From NCBI RefSeq assembly GCF_018760785.1, contig NZ_JAHHZO010000008.1, forward strand, positions 186,001 through 250,000: a stretch of 64,000 nt of DNA. Direction: 5' to 3'. The notes under the pieces are model-generated. The model did no database searches. It was not told the origin of the DNA and saw nothing but the letters and a program-made list of their open reading frames with translations. Below are positions 57,159 to 64,000 of the stretch, piece by piece. Position 1 is the stretch's first letter. Each line of letters begins with the position of its first letter. Source of the DNA: Rhizobium sp. CSW-27 (GTDB taxonomy: Bacteria; Pseudomonadota; Alphaproteobacteria; Rhizobiales; Rhizobiaceae). The translations under genes and the position numbers were made by a program.

Positions 57159-57572
57159 ATGCCGCGCAGGGTCTACCTGGATGCAAACATCCTGATCTAC
57201 CTCTTGGAAGGCAACAACGCGCGCCAGGATGAGGTGCGCACGATGCTGGCGGCGCACCTAGCGGATCGGGATGAGCTTCATTCCAGTGAATTTGTCGTGG
57301 GAGAGTGTCTTCGCGGCGCATGGCGCCAGGGGCCTGCTCTGGTGACGGCCTATCGCCGGATGTTTTCCAACCGCGCGTTCATCACGCTTGCCCCTGTCAC
57401 GCTTCCTCTGATCGAACGCGCCGCCGAGCTTGGCGCTTCCCTCAACATGAAGCTTGTCGATTCTCTTCATGTCGCCACCGCCGAGGCCTGCGGCTGCCAA
57501 CTCTTCATCACAAACGACCGGGGCATTCGCGCCCCGGCCGGTCTTGCCTTGCAGTCTCTGTCGGAAGCGTGA
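57159..57572 (+). CDS. vapC: PIN-domain toxin VapC
   Basis: 137 residues. PIN-domain ribonuclease with acidic residues in YLDANILIYLLEG, SEFVVGECLRGAW, KLVDSLHVATAEA and FITNDRGIR. VapC toxins cut tRNA or rRNA. Its stop codon (57570-57572) is one base from the stop of the convergent ccoP gene. It is intact and has no frameshift. Confidence 0.88.
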   Translation: MPRRVYLDANILIYLLEGNNARQDEVRTMLAAHLADRDELHSSEFVVGECLRGAWRQGPALVTAYRRMFSNRAFITLAPVTLPLIERAAELGASLNMKLVDSLHVATAEACGCQLFITNDRGIRAPAGLALQSLSEA

Positions 57573-57573
57573 C

Positions 57574-58437
57574 TTATTCGCCGCCGCCGAGAGAATGGAT
57601 GTAGACGGCCAGTTCCTTGACGGTGGTATCGCCAAGACGCGCCTGCCAGCCGGGCATCACGCCATGCTTCGGCTGCCGGATCTGCTGGGCGATCTCCACC
57701 TCTCCATTGACCTTCAGCCAGATGGCATCGGCGAGATTGGGCGCGCCGAACTCCCGGTTGCCCTTGGCGTCCTCGCCATGGCAGGAGGCACAGTTGTCGG
57801 CAAACAGCTGCTTGCCCGGCTCGACCATGGCCGCATCGCGCGGCGTGCCGGTGAGGCTGACCACATAGGCGGCCACCTGCCGGATTTCCTCGGGCTTCAG
57901 GATGTCTGCAAAGGCCGGCATTTCGGAGATCCGGGTGTCGGCATCATCGGCATAGCGAATGCCATGCGCAATCGTCTGGTGAATGGCCTCGGCGCTGCCG
58001 CCCCACAGCCAGTCGTCGTCGTTGAGGTTGGGATAGCCGGCACCGCCGGCGGCGCCCGAACCATGGCACTGCACACAATTGACCTTGAACGCCGCAGCAC
58101 CGGCCGCCGTGGCGAACTGGGTCATCTGCGGGTCGGCCAGGATCTCGTCCAGCGAAGCGGCGGCGATCTTCTCGCTGATCCCGCTTTGCGCGGCCTTGGC
58201 GCTGGCGATTTCCTGCGCCAGTTCGCCACGGCTGGAATAGCCGAGAACGCCCTTGGTCGCATCCGTCAGCAGCGGCCAGGCCGGATAGACGACGGTATAG
58301 GCGATGGCCCAGACGATGGTTGCGTAGAAGGTCCAGAGCCACCAGCGCGGCAGCGGATTGTTCAGTTCGCGGATGCCGTCCCACTCATGGCCGGTGGTTT
58401 CGACGCCGCTGATGTCATCAATATGTTTGTCCGCCAT
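57574..58437 (-). CDS. ccoP: cbb3 oxidase diheme cytochrome c subunit CcoP (FixP)
   Basis: 287 residues. N-terminal membrane anchor (about 32-52), then two cytochrome c domains with heme sites CVQCHG and CASCHG. It passes electrons to CcoO. The ATG at 58437 has AAGGAGG seven bases upstream. Confidence 0.97.
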   Translation of the reverse strand: MADKHIDDISGVETTGHEWDGIRELNNPLPRWWLWTFYATIVWAIAYTVVYPAWPLLTDATKGVLGYSSRGELAQEIASAKAAQSGISEKIAAASLDEILADPQMTQFATAAGAAAFKVNCVQCHGSGAAGGAGYPNLNDDDWLWGGSAEAIHQTIAHGIRYADDADTRISEMPAFADILKPEEIRQVAAYVVSLTGTPRDAAMVEPGKQLFADNCASCHGEDAKGNREFGAPNLADAIWLKVNGEVEIAQQIRQPKHGVMPGWQARLGDTTVKELAVYIHSLGGGE

Positions 58438-58439
58438 GA

Positions 58440-58592
58440 TCAATCCTCCTTCAGAGGGATTTTTGCGGCCTCGCTGGCCGAGGCCTTCGCGCCGGGACGC
58501 AGGGTGGAGATCACCACGCCGACGAAGAAGAGAGCCATCACCAGGAGGCCCCAGCTATCGGCGAAGTGGCGCATTGCGGTATAGACTTCCAT
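58440..58592 (-). CDS. ccoQ: cbb3 oxidase small subunit CcoQ (FixQ)
   Basis: 50 residues. One membrane helix (DSWGLLVMALFFVGVVIS) followed by a short charged tail. It helps stabilise the complex. Start has GGAGGAGC upstream; lies between ccoO and ccoP. Confidence 0.93.
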   Translation of the reverse strand: MEVYTAMRHFADSWGLLVMALFFVGVVISTLRPGAKASASEAAKIPLKED

Positions 58593-58604
58593 GGCCGCTC
58601 CTCC

Positions 58605-59336
58605 TCAGCGATAGCCGGTGGCATCGTCATAGGTCGAGAAATCGACCAGCGTGCCGAGCATCTGCAGATAGGCCACCAACGCGTCCATCTCGGTGAGCCT
58701 GGTCGGATCGCCGTCGAAATCGCCGACCTTGGCCTTCGGATAGCGCGCGAGCAGGCCGGACGTGTCGGCATTCGGATCCGCCTGGGCGACGAGATCGGCG
58801 CGGGCGCTGTCCAGCATGTCCGGCGAATAGGGCACGCCCACCAGCTGGTTTGCCTTGAGATCCATGGTGACGTCCGTCACCTTCAGCGGCGTTTCCTTCA
58901 GGAAGGCATAGCTCGGCATGATCGATTCCGGCACCACGTCGCGCGGACGCACGAGATGCTGCACGTGCCACTCGTTCGAGTAGCGGTCGCCGACACGGGC
59001 CAGATCCGGTCCGGTGCGCTTCGAGCCCCACTGGAAGGGGTGGTCATACATGCTTTCCGCCGCCAGGCTGTAATGGCCGTAGCGCTCCACTTCGTCGCGG
59101 AACGGACGGATCATCTGGCTGTGGCAGACATAGCAGCCTTCGCGGATGTAGATGTTGCGGCCGGCCAGTTCCAGCGGCGAATAAGGACGCATCCCCTCCA
59201 CCTTCTCGATGGTGTTTTCGAGATAGAAGAGCGGGGCGATCTCGACGATGCCGCCGATCGAAACCACGAGCAGCGAGCCGACCAGAAGCAGCGTCGCGTT
59301 GCGCTCGATGAACTGGTGTTTCTCAATAAGGGACAT
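58605..59336 (-). CDS. ccoO: cbb3 oxidase monoheme cytochrome c subunit CcoO (FixO)
   Basis: 243 residues. Membrane anchor (about 15-35), then one cytochrome c domain with [15 protein letters not shown]. Carries electrons from CcoP to the CcoN catalytic subunit. Twelve bases after ccoN. Confidence 0.97.
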   Translation of the reverse strand: MSLIEKHQFIERNATLLLVGSLLVVSIGGIVEIAPLFYLENTIEKVEGMRPYSPLELAGRNIYIREGCYVCHSQMIRPFRDEVERYGHYSLAAESMYDHPFQWGSKRTGPDLARVGDRYSNEWHVQHLVRPRDVVPESIMPSYAFLKETPLKVTDVTMDLKANQLVGVPYSPDMLDSARADLVAQADPNADTSGLLARYPKAKVGDFDGDPTRLTEMDALVAYLQMLGTLVDFSTYDDATGYR

Positions 59337-59348
59337 GGGTTCCGCTCC

Positions 59349-60974
59349 TTATTCGGCAGGCTGGAGACCGGCAGGAACGGCGCCCGGAAGCGTTTCCTGT
59401 CTCTCGTGGCCGAGGATGGTCATGGTGATGTTGAAGGCCATGATGAGCGCACCCGCCAGGTACATGGCACCGCCCACGGCGCGCAGCACGTAATAGGGGA
59501 ACATGGCGGCGACGGCTTCGGCGAAGGAATAGACCAGGAAGCCCTGATCGTCATATTCGCGCCACATCAGGCCCTGCTGGACACCGGCGACCCACATGAC
59601 GGCGGCGTAGACGACGATGCCGAGGGTTGCCAGCCAGAAGTGCCAGTTGACCATGGCGAGGCTGTAGAGGCGGTTGCGGTTCCACAGCTTCGGAACGAGG
59701 AAGTAGACCGCGCCGAACGAGATCATGCCGACCCAGCCGAGCGCGCCCGAATGCACGTGGCCGATCGTCCAGTCCGTATAGTGGCTGAGCGAGTTGACCG
59801 CCTTGACCGACATCATCGGGCCCTCGAAGGTCGACATGCCGTAGAAGGCAATCGCAATCACCATCATGCGGATGATCGGGTCGGTGCGGATCTTGTCCCA
59901 GGCGCCCGACAGCGTCATCAGGCCGTTGATCATGCCGCCCCAGGAGGGCATCCAGAGCATGATGGAGAACACCATGCCGAGCGTCTGCGCCCAGTCCGGC
60001 AGGGCCGTATAGTGCAGGTGGTGCGGGCCGGCCCAGATATACATGAAGATCAGCGCCCAGAAGTGGATGATCGACAGGCGGTAGGAATAGACCGGGCGGC
60101 CGGCTTGCTTGGGCACGAAATAATACATCATGCCGAGGAAACCGGCGGTCAGGAAGAAGCCGACGGCGTTATGGCCATACCACCACTGCGTCAATGCGTC
60201 CTGCACGCCGGAAAAGGCCGAATAGCTCTTCACGCCGAGGAAGGAGACCGGAATCGCCAGGTTGTTGACCACATGCAGCATGGCGATCGTGACGATGAAG
60301 GCCAGGTAGAACCAGTTGGCCACATAGATATGCGGCTCCTTGCGCATCAGGATCGTGCCGAGGAAGGCGATCAGGTAGGCGACCCAGACGACGGTGAGCC
60401 ACAGGTCGACATACCATTCGGGTTCGGCGTATTCGCGTCCCTGGGTAATGCCGAGCAGATAGCCGGTGGCGGCCATGACGATGAACAGCTGATAGCCCCA
60501 GAACACGAACCAGCCGAGCCCTTCTCCCCCGAACAGGCGCACGCGACAGGTGCGCTGCACCACATAGAACGAGGTGCAGATCAGCGCGTTGCCACCGAAG
60601 GCAAAGATGACGGCAGAGGTGTGCAGGGGACGCATGCGCCCGAAATTAAACCACGGCCCGAAATTCAGGTCCGGAAAGGCCAGTTGCAGGGCCACGACCA
60701 CGCCGACGAGAAAGCCCACCACGCCCCAGAAGGTGGTGGCGATGGTGCCATACTTGACGACCTCGTCGAAATAGCCGGAACGATCCGCCCGGATGGCGGC
60801 CTGACCGGCAGGCGCAAACCTGACACGGCGCAGCATGACGATGATGCTGGCGGCGAGCGTGAAGAAGAGCACCCACATATGGGCGGCAAACAGATCATCA
60901 TGGGCGAAACCGGCACCGAGAAGCGCCAGGAACGCCCCCGCGGTCAGCGCCACGATTGGTACGGTATTGTTCAT
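59349..60974 (-). CDS. ccoN: cbb3 oxidase catalytic subunit CcoN (FixN)
   Basis: 541 residues with about 12 membrane segments. It holds the heme b, heme b3 and CuB centre and pumps protons while reducing oxygen to water at low oxygen. Conserved His and surrounding segments such as [37 protein letters not shown] and [12 protein letters not shown] are intact. The ATG at 60974 ([13 protein letters not shown]) has GGGGGA upstream. Confidence 0.97.
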   Translation of the reverse strand: MNNTVPIVALTAGAFLALLGAGFAHDDLFAAHMWVLFFTLAASIIVMLRRVRFAPAGQAAIRADRSGYFDEVVKYGTIATTFWGVVGFLVGVVVALQLAFPDLNFGPWFNFGRMRPLHTSAVIFAFGGNALICTSFYVVQRTCRVRLFGGEGLGWFVFWGYQLFIVMAATGYLLGITQGREYAEPEWYVDLWLTVVWVAYLIAFLGTILMRKEPHIYVANWFYLAFIVTIAMLHVVNNLAIPVSFLGVKSYSAFSGVQDALTQWWYGHNAVGFFLTAGFLGMMYYFVPKQAGRPVYSYRLSIIHFWALIFMYIWAGPHHLHYTALPDWAQTLGMVFSIMLWMPSWGGMINGLMTLSGAWDKIRTDPIIRMMVIAIAFYGMSTFEGPMMSVKAVNSLSHYTDWTIGHVHSGALGWVGMISFGAVYFLVPKLWNRNRLYSLAMVNWHFWLATLGIVVYAAVMWVAGVQQGLMWREYDDQGFLVYSFAEAVAAMFPYYVLRAVGGAMYLAGALIMAFNITMTILGHERQETLPGAVPAGLQPAE

Positions 60975-61077
60975 CTTGAACATCCCCCAAAGGCGAACAA
61001 CGAAAGGGGGGCGATCGCTCGACCGATCAGACACCCCGCCTGATGGGCACAACTCTCATTTTCGTGAACGGGGGGCC

Positions 61078-61091
61078 TTGATCTGAATCAA
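61078..61091 (-). promoter_or_regulatory. FixK/FNR anaerobox upstream of ccoN
   Basis: TTGATCTGAATCAA, a perfect match to TTGAT-N4-ATCAA, 104 bases before the ccoN start and about 150 before the divergent GGDEF-EAL gene. It explains low-oxygen induction of ccoNOQP. Confidence 0.88.
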
Positions 61092-61162
61092 CAGCCCGCT
61101 CCGCACGGCTCCGGGGCGAATGGACAGCGCGCGGCGATTGGATTAGGACGTATTTAAGCAAT

Positions 61163-61176
61163 TGATCAAATGATCA
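61163..61176. repeat. Paired TGATCA palindromes ahead of the GGDEF-EAL gene
   Basis: TGATCA-AA-TGATCA: two copies of a self-complementary hexamer two bases apart, making a 14-base near-palindrome. It lies about 65 bases before the GGDEF-EAL start in an AT-rich stretch. It is not a clean FNR box. Confidence 0.5.
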
Positions 61177-61239
61177 TCCGGCGGTTGTGCGCAGCGGGAC
61201 ACAGCCGGGGCATTGGGGCGAGGTAGCGCGGTTTCTTCG

Positions 61240-62775
61240 ATGGCGATTTTCAATCACAGGGCGGTCTGGCAGGCATGCGTGCTGGCGCTGATCGGCATCG
61301 TTCTCATCTCCGTCGGCATCGAATTTGATGCGGCCGAAGCGATCGGCGACTGGATCCGGAGGCACGAGGCGCATGAGGTCGACGAGGTCATGTTCGCGCT
61401 CGACATCGTCGGCATTCTCAGCATCATCTATGGGGCGCTGCGGATCTTCGATCTCAAGCAGGAGCGCAAGCGGCGCGAACAGGCCGAGCGCCGGGCCGAC
61501 TGGATGGCCGTGCATGACAGTCTGACAGGCCTGCACAACCGCCACAGCCTGGAAGAAAAGCTGAACCAGATGGGCAAACGGCATGGCGGCCGCTTCGCCA
61601 TGCTGATCATCGACCTCGACGGCTTCAAGCGGATCAACGATCTGGTCGGCCATCAGGCGGGCGATGCGGTGCTGCAGGCGGTGGCGGACCGGCTGCGCGA
61701 GCACGTGGCGGCCGATTCGGTCTTCCGCCTCGGCGGCGACGAATTCGTCGTCTTCGTCGACCGCATTGCCGCGGCGCCGCAGCTGGCGCGCACCCTGCTT
61801 CAGGCCCTCAACCGTCCGGTGATCTTCCGCGATACCTCGCTCGATGTGGGGGCAAGCATCGGCATGGCAAGCTGCCCGGACAATGCGGCGGATGCACGCG
61901 AATGCCTGAGATGCGCCGATGCGGCGATGTATGTCGCCAAATCCACCGGCCGGGGCTCGCTCCGCGCCTTCGACAACAGCATGCGCGAGCAGATGCTGCT
62001 GCGCGACCGGGATGAGCGGGACCTGCGCGCGGCGATCCGTGCAGGGCGGATCAAGCCCTATTACCAGCCGATCATCGATCTCTCCGACAACCGGATCTGC
62101 GGTTTCGAGGCCCTGGCCCGCTGGGAGCGGGAGGATGGGGTGCTGGTTTCGCCCGGCGACTTCATTCCGCTGGCCGAGGAGACGGGCCTGATCCTCGACC
62201 TGACGGAAAGCCTGCTCGCCACCGCCTGCCGCGATGCCATGACATGGCCCTCCGACATCCTTCTGTCCTTCAACATCTCGCCGATCCAGTTGCAAGACCA
62301 GCTTCTGGGCATGCGCATTCTGAGAATCCTCTCGACGGCCGGCCTGCCGCCGAGCCGTCTGGAGATCGAGATCACCGAGACGGCGCTGATCCAGGACGTG
62401 CGCACCGCCGCCGCAATTCTCAGCGATCTGCGCACCGCCGGCATTTCGATCGCGCTCGATGATTTCGGCACCGGCTATTCAAGCCTTGCCCATCTCTCCA
62501 ATCTCAGCTTCGACAAGATCAAGATCGATCGCAGCTTCGTGTCCTCCTTCCAGGATCAGGAGCGTCAGGAGAAGATCGTCAAGGCGATCGTCGGCCTCGG
62601 CATCGGGCTCGACGTGCCCACGACGGCGGAAGGCATCGAAACCGCCAACCAGCTTGCAAGCCTCACCGGCATGGGCTGCACCTACGGCCAGGGCTACCTG
62701 TTCGGCCGTGCCATGCCGGCGGCAGAGGCCGCACGCATGCTCTCCACCCCGCGCGGGCAGGAGGCCTCGGCCTAG
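61240..62775 (+). CDS. Membrane-bound GGDEF-EAL protein (cyclic-di-GMP metabolism)
   Basis: 511 residues. Two N-terminal membrane segments (about 8-30 and 48-66), then a GGDEF domain with an intact RLGGDEF active site (about 155-165) and an EAL domain with FEALARW, NISPIQL, EITETAL, DDFGTGYSSL, KIDRSF and AEGIET, so both synthase and phosphodiesterase residues are kept. The net activity is unknown. It shares its upstream region with ccoN, which has an anaerobox. Confidence 0.93.
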   Translation: MAIFNHRAVWQACVLALIGIVLISVGIEFDAAEAIGDWIRRHEAHEVDEVMFALDIVGILSIIYGALRIFDLKQERKRREQAERRADWMAVHDSLTGLHNRHSLEEKLNQMGKRHGGRFAMLIIDLDGFKRINDLVGHQAGDAVLQAVADRLREHVAADSVFRLGGDEFVVFVDRIAAAPQLARTLLQALNRPVIFRDTSLDVGASIGMASCPDNAADARECLRCADAAMYVAKSTGRGSLRAFDNSMREQMLLRDRDERDLRAAIRAGRIKPYYQPIIDLSDNRICGFEALARWEREDGVLVSPGDFIPLAEETGLILDLTESLLATACRDAMTWPSDILLSFNISPIQLQDQLLGMRILRILSTAGLPPSRLEIEITETALIQDVRTAAAILSDLRTAGISIALDDFGTGYSSLAHLSNLSFDKIKIDRSFVSSFQDQERQEKIVKAIVGLGIGLDVPTTAEGIETANQLASLTGMGCTYGQGYLFGRAMPAAEAARMLSTPRGQEASA

Positions 62776-62866
62776 CCCGAGGCAATAGCATCGATCCGGA
62801 CAACCGCAACGGATGGCCGCATATCGGTGTTTTTCGAGGAAAAACGCTTTTCGGGAGAAGCTGAAC

Positions 62867-62943
62867 TGGTCGGAGTGGAGTGATTCGAACACTCGACCCC
62901 CACGTCCCGAACGTGGTGCGCTACCAGACTGCGCTACACTCCG
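62867..62943 (-). tRNA. tRNA-Pro (anticodon CGG)
   Basis: A 77-base cloverleaf on the minus strand with encoded CCA. Acceptor stem CGGAGTG / CACTCCG; anticodon arm CCACG-TTCGGGA-CGTGG gives CGG, reading CCG. The T loop is GTTCGAATC. Confidence 0.97.
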
Positions 62944-63231
62944 TGACCAGTGGCGCCTCTATAGACGAGGAGATTTTATTGCACAAGCACCCTTTTTCAT
63001 TTTTTTGTCGCATGGCTTTCACGGCGCCGCAAACCGGCGCGACGACCGCGGCACGGGCGGAACGGATTTTTCTGCATTGCAAAAACTGAATACTTTTCAT
63101 CTGCATGATAAGGAAATAAGCTTTGATCTCAAATGACGGTGGCATCATGCCATGCCAATTTCTGCCCCTATCGCAGCAACGGTCCTGCGCCGGTTGGGGC
63201 ACGAACCATAACATTTCGAATGACGAGAACG

Positions 63232-64000
63232 ATGATGCCCGAAAAGCTTGCCCAGGCCGCGAAAGAACTCTCCCGCTGGCTGCATGACGACGCCCTTCAC
63301 CTGTGGCGTAGAGCAGGTTTTCATGGCAGCGCGGGCGGCTTTTGCGAAACCATCGGTCTTGACGGGGTGCCGACGGCGGTTCCCCGTCGTTCGCGCGTGC
63401 AGCCGCGGCAGGTCTATTGCTTCGCTGAAGCCGGTGCGCGCGGCTGGCAGGGCGACTGGCAGGCACCGGTCGGTGAGGGCCTTGCCTTTTTCGACCGCGT
63501 CTACCGGCTGGAGACCGGCTTTTATGGCGCGCTGGCCGATGCGCAGGGCAGCCTGCTCGACGCCAGCTTCGACCTCTACAATCAGGCTTTTGCCATTCTT
63601 TCCTTCGTCTACACGGCAAAGGTCTTTCCGGAGCGCCGGGCAGAGATGGCGCAGCGCGCTTCTGCCATGCTCTCGGCGCTGAAGGCCGGCTATGCGCATC
63701 CCGTGGCCGGCTTCGAGGAAGCCAACCCCTCGCGCCTGCCGCTCTGCTCCAACCCGCACATGCATCTCTTCGAGGCAAGCCTTGCCTGCGAGGCCGAGGA
63801 CGGCTTCGACACCGCCGCCTGGACGGCGCTCTCCGACGAGATCGCGCAATTGTGCATGCGCTGCTTCATCGGCGGCGAGAATGGCGGCCTCCGCGAGTTC
63901 TTCAACCATGACTGGAGCCCCTTCGATGGCGCCAGGGGCCGCATCATGGAGCCGGGCCACCAGTTCGAATGGGCCTGGCTGCTGGCCCGCTGGAGCGAAC
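63232..64000 (+). CDS. AGE-family sugar epimerase/isomerase, N-terminal part
   Basis: The frame runs off the window end after 256 residues. AGE-family enzymes convert N-acylglucosamine to N-acylmannosamine or mannose to fructose (mannose-6-phosphate isomerase type). The (alpha/alpha)6-barrel motifs RQVYCFAEAG, NPHMHLFEASLA, FFNHDWSPFDG and MEPGHQFEWAWLL carry the conserved His. The start is uncertain: in-frame ATGs lie at 63220, 63232 and 63235, all with weak ribosome sites. Confidence 0.85.
   Translation, partial: MMPEKLAQAAKELSRWLHDDALHLWRRAGFHGSAGGFCETIGLDGVPTAVPRRSRVQPRQVYCFAEAGARGWQGDWQAPVGEGLAFFDRVYRLETGFYGALADAQGSLLDASFDLYNQAFAILSFVYTAKVFPERRAEMAQRASAMLSALKAGYAHPVAGFEEANPSRLPLCSNPHMHLFEASLACEAEDGFDTAAWTALSDEIAQLCMRCFIGGENGGLREFFNHDWSPFDGARGRIMEPGHQFEWAWLLARWSE

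Overview
The window is about 64 kb of GC-rich (roughly 63%) chromosome from an alphaproteobacterium of the order Hyphomicrobiales, most probably family Rhizobiaceae. The evidence is the gene content and order (cmk-rpsA, fabA-fabB-fabI beside irr, pnp-rpsO-truB-rbfA, ccoNOQP-ccoGHIS with FixK/FNR boxes), an Irr-type Fur regulator, and a small RNA with three anti-Shine-Dalgarno hairpins like the rhizobial alpha-r14 family. Species cannot be set from the sequence alone.

Layout, left to right. 1-0.9 kb: 3' end of infB with its own terminator. 1.2-3.9 kb: exbB-exbD-tonB energy-transduction operon. 4.2-9.6 kb: an Ldh2-family dehydrogenase, then a minus-strand group with a histidine-rich ABC permease, its ATPase, a Tat-exported CxxC protein and an exported alkaline phosphatase. 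9.8-13.8 kb: the alpha-r14-like sRNA, rnd and two unrecognised Ala-rich proteins, each preceded by a CtrA-like motif. 13.8-17.2 kb (minus): rpsA, cmk and a half-length, catalytically degenerate EPSP-synthase-like gene where aroA is expected. 17.4-25.5 kb: a TIGR02300 protein, tRNA-Ala(GGC), small proteins, mpg, the kynurenine operon kynU-kynA-kynB, and several membrane or exported proteins. 25.5-28.9 kb: irr and fabA-fabB-fabI. 28.9-34.3 kb (minus): rsmC-like, pnp, rpsO, truB, rbfA. 34.8-37.9 kb: a DUF475 membrane protein, a second Ldh2 dehydrogenase, and a siderophore-interacting flavoprotein. 37.9-51.3 kb: a chemotaxis cluster (degenerate soluble receptor-like protein, STAS protein, cheY, cheA, cheW, three tandem receptors, cheW, cheR, cheB). 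51.5-52.2 kb: a ParA-like ATPase. 52.2-61.0 kb (minus): cbb3 oxidase assembly genes ccoGHIS and structural genes ccoNOQP, separated by a plus-strand VapBC toxin-antitoxin pair. 61.2-64.0 kb: a GGDEF-EAL protein, tRNA-Pro(CGG) and the start of an AGE-family sugar isomerase.

The main points of interest are these. The conserved infB-rbfA-truB-rpsO-pnp cluster is split: infB lies at the left edge and rbfA-pnp lies 33 kb away in the opposite direction, as a single inversion between about 0.85 and 34.4 kb would produce. A well-resolved alpha-r14/cuckoo-type sRNA with its own sigma70-like promoter lies between the phosphatase gene and rnd. The three tandem receptors share a 726-bp signalling module that looks homogenised by recombination. 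The TA pair sits seamlessly inside the cbb3 locus. CtrA-like boxes mark the chemotaxis operon and two orphan proteins. No CRISPR array, prophage, insertion sequence or clearly foreign island was seen, and no single system that I could defend as wholly undescribed.
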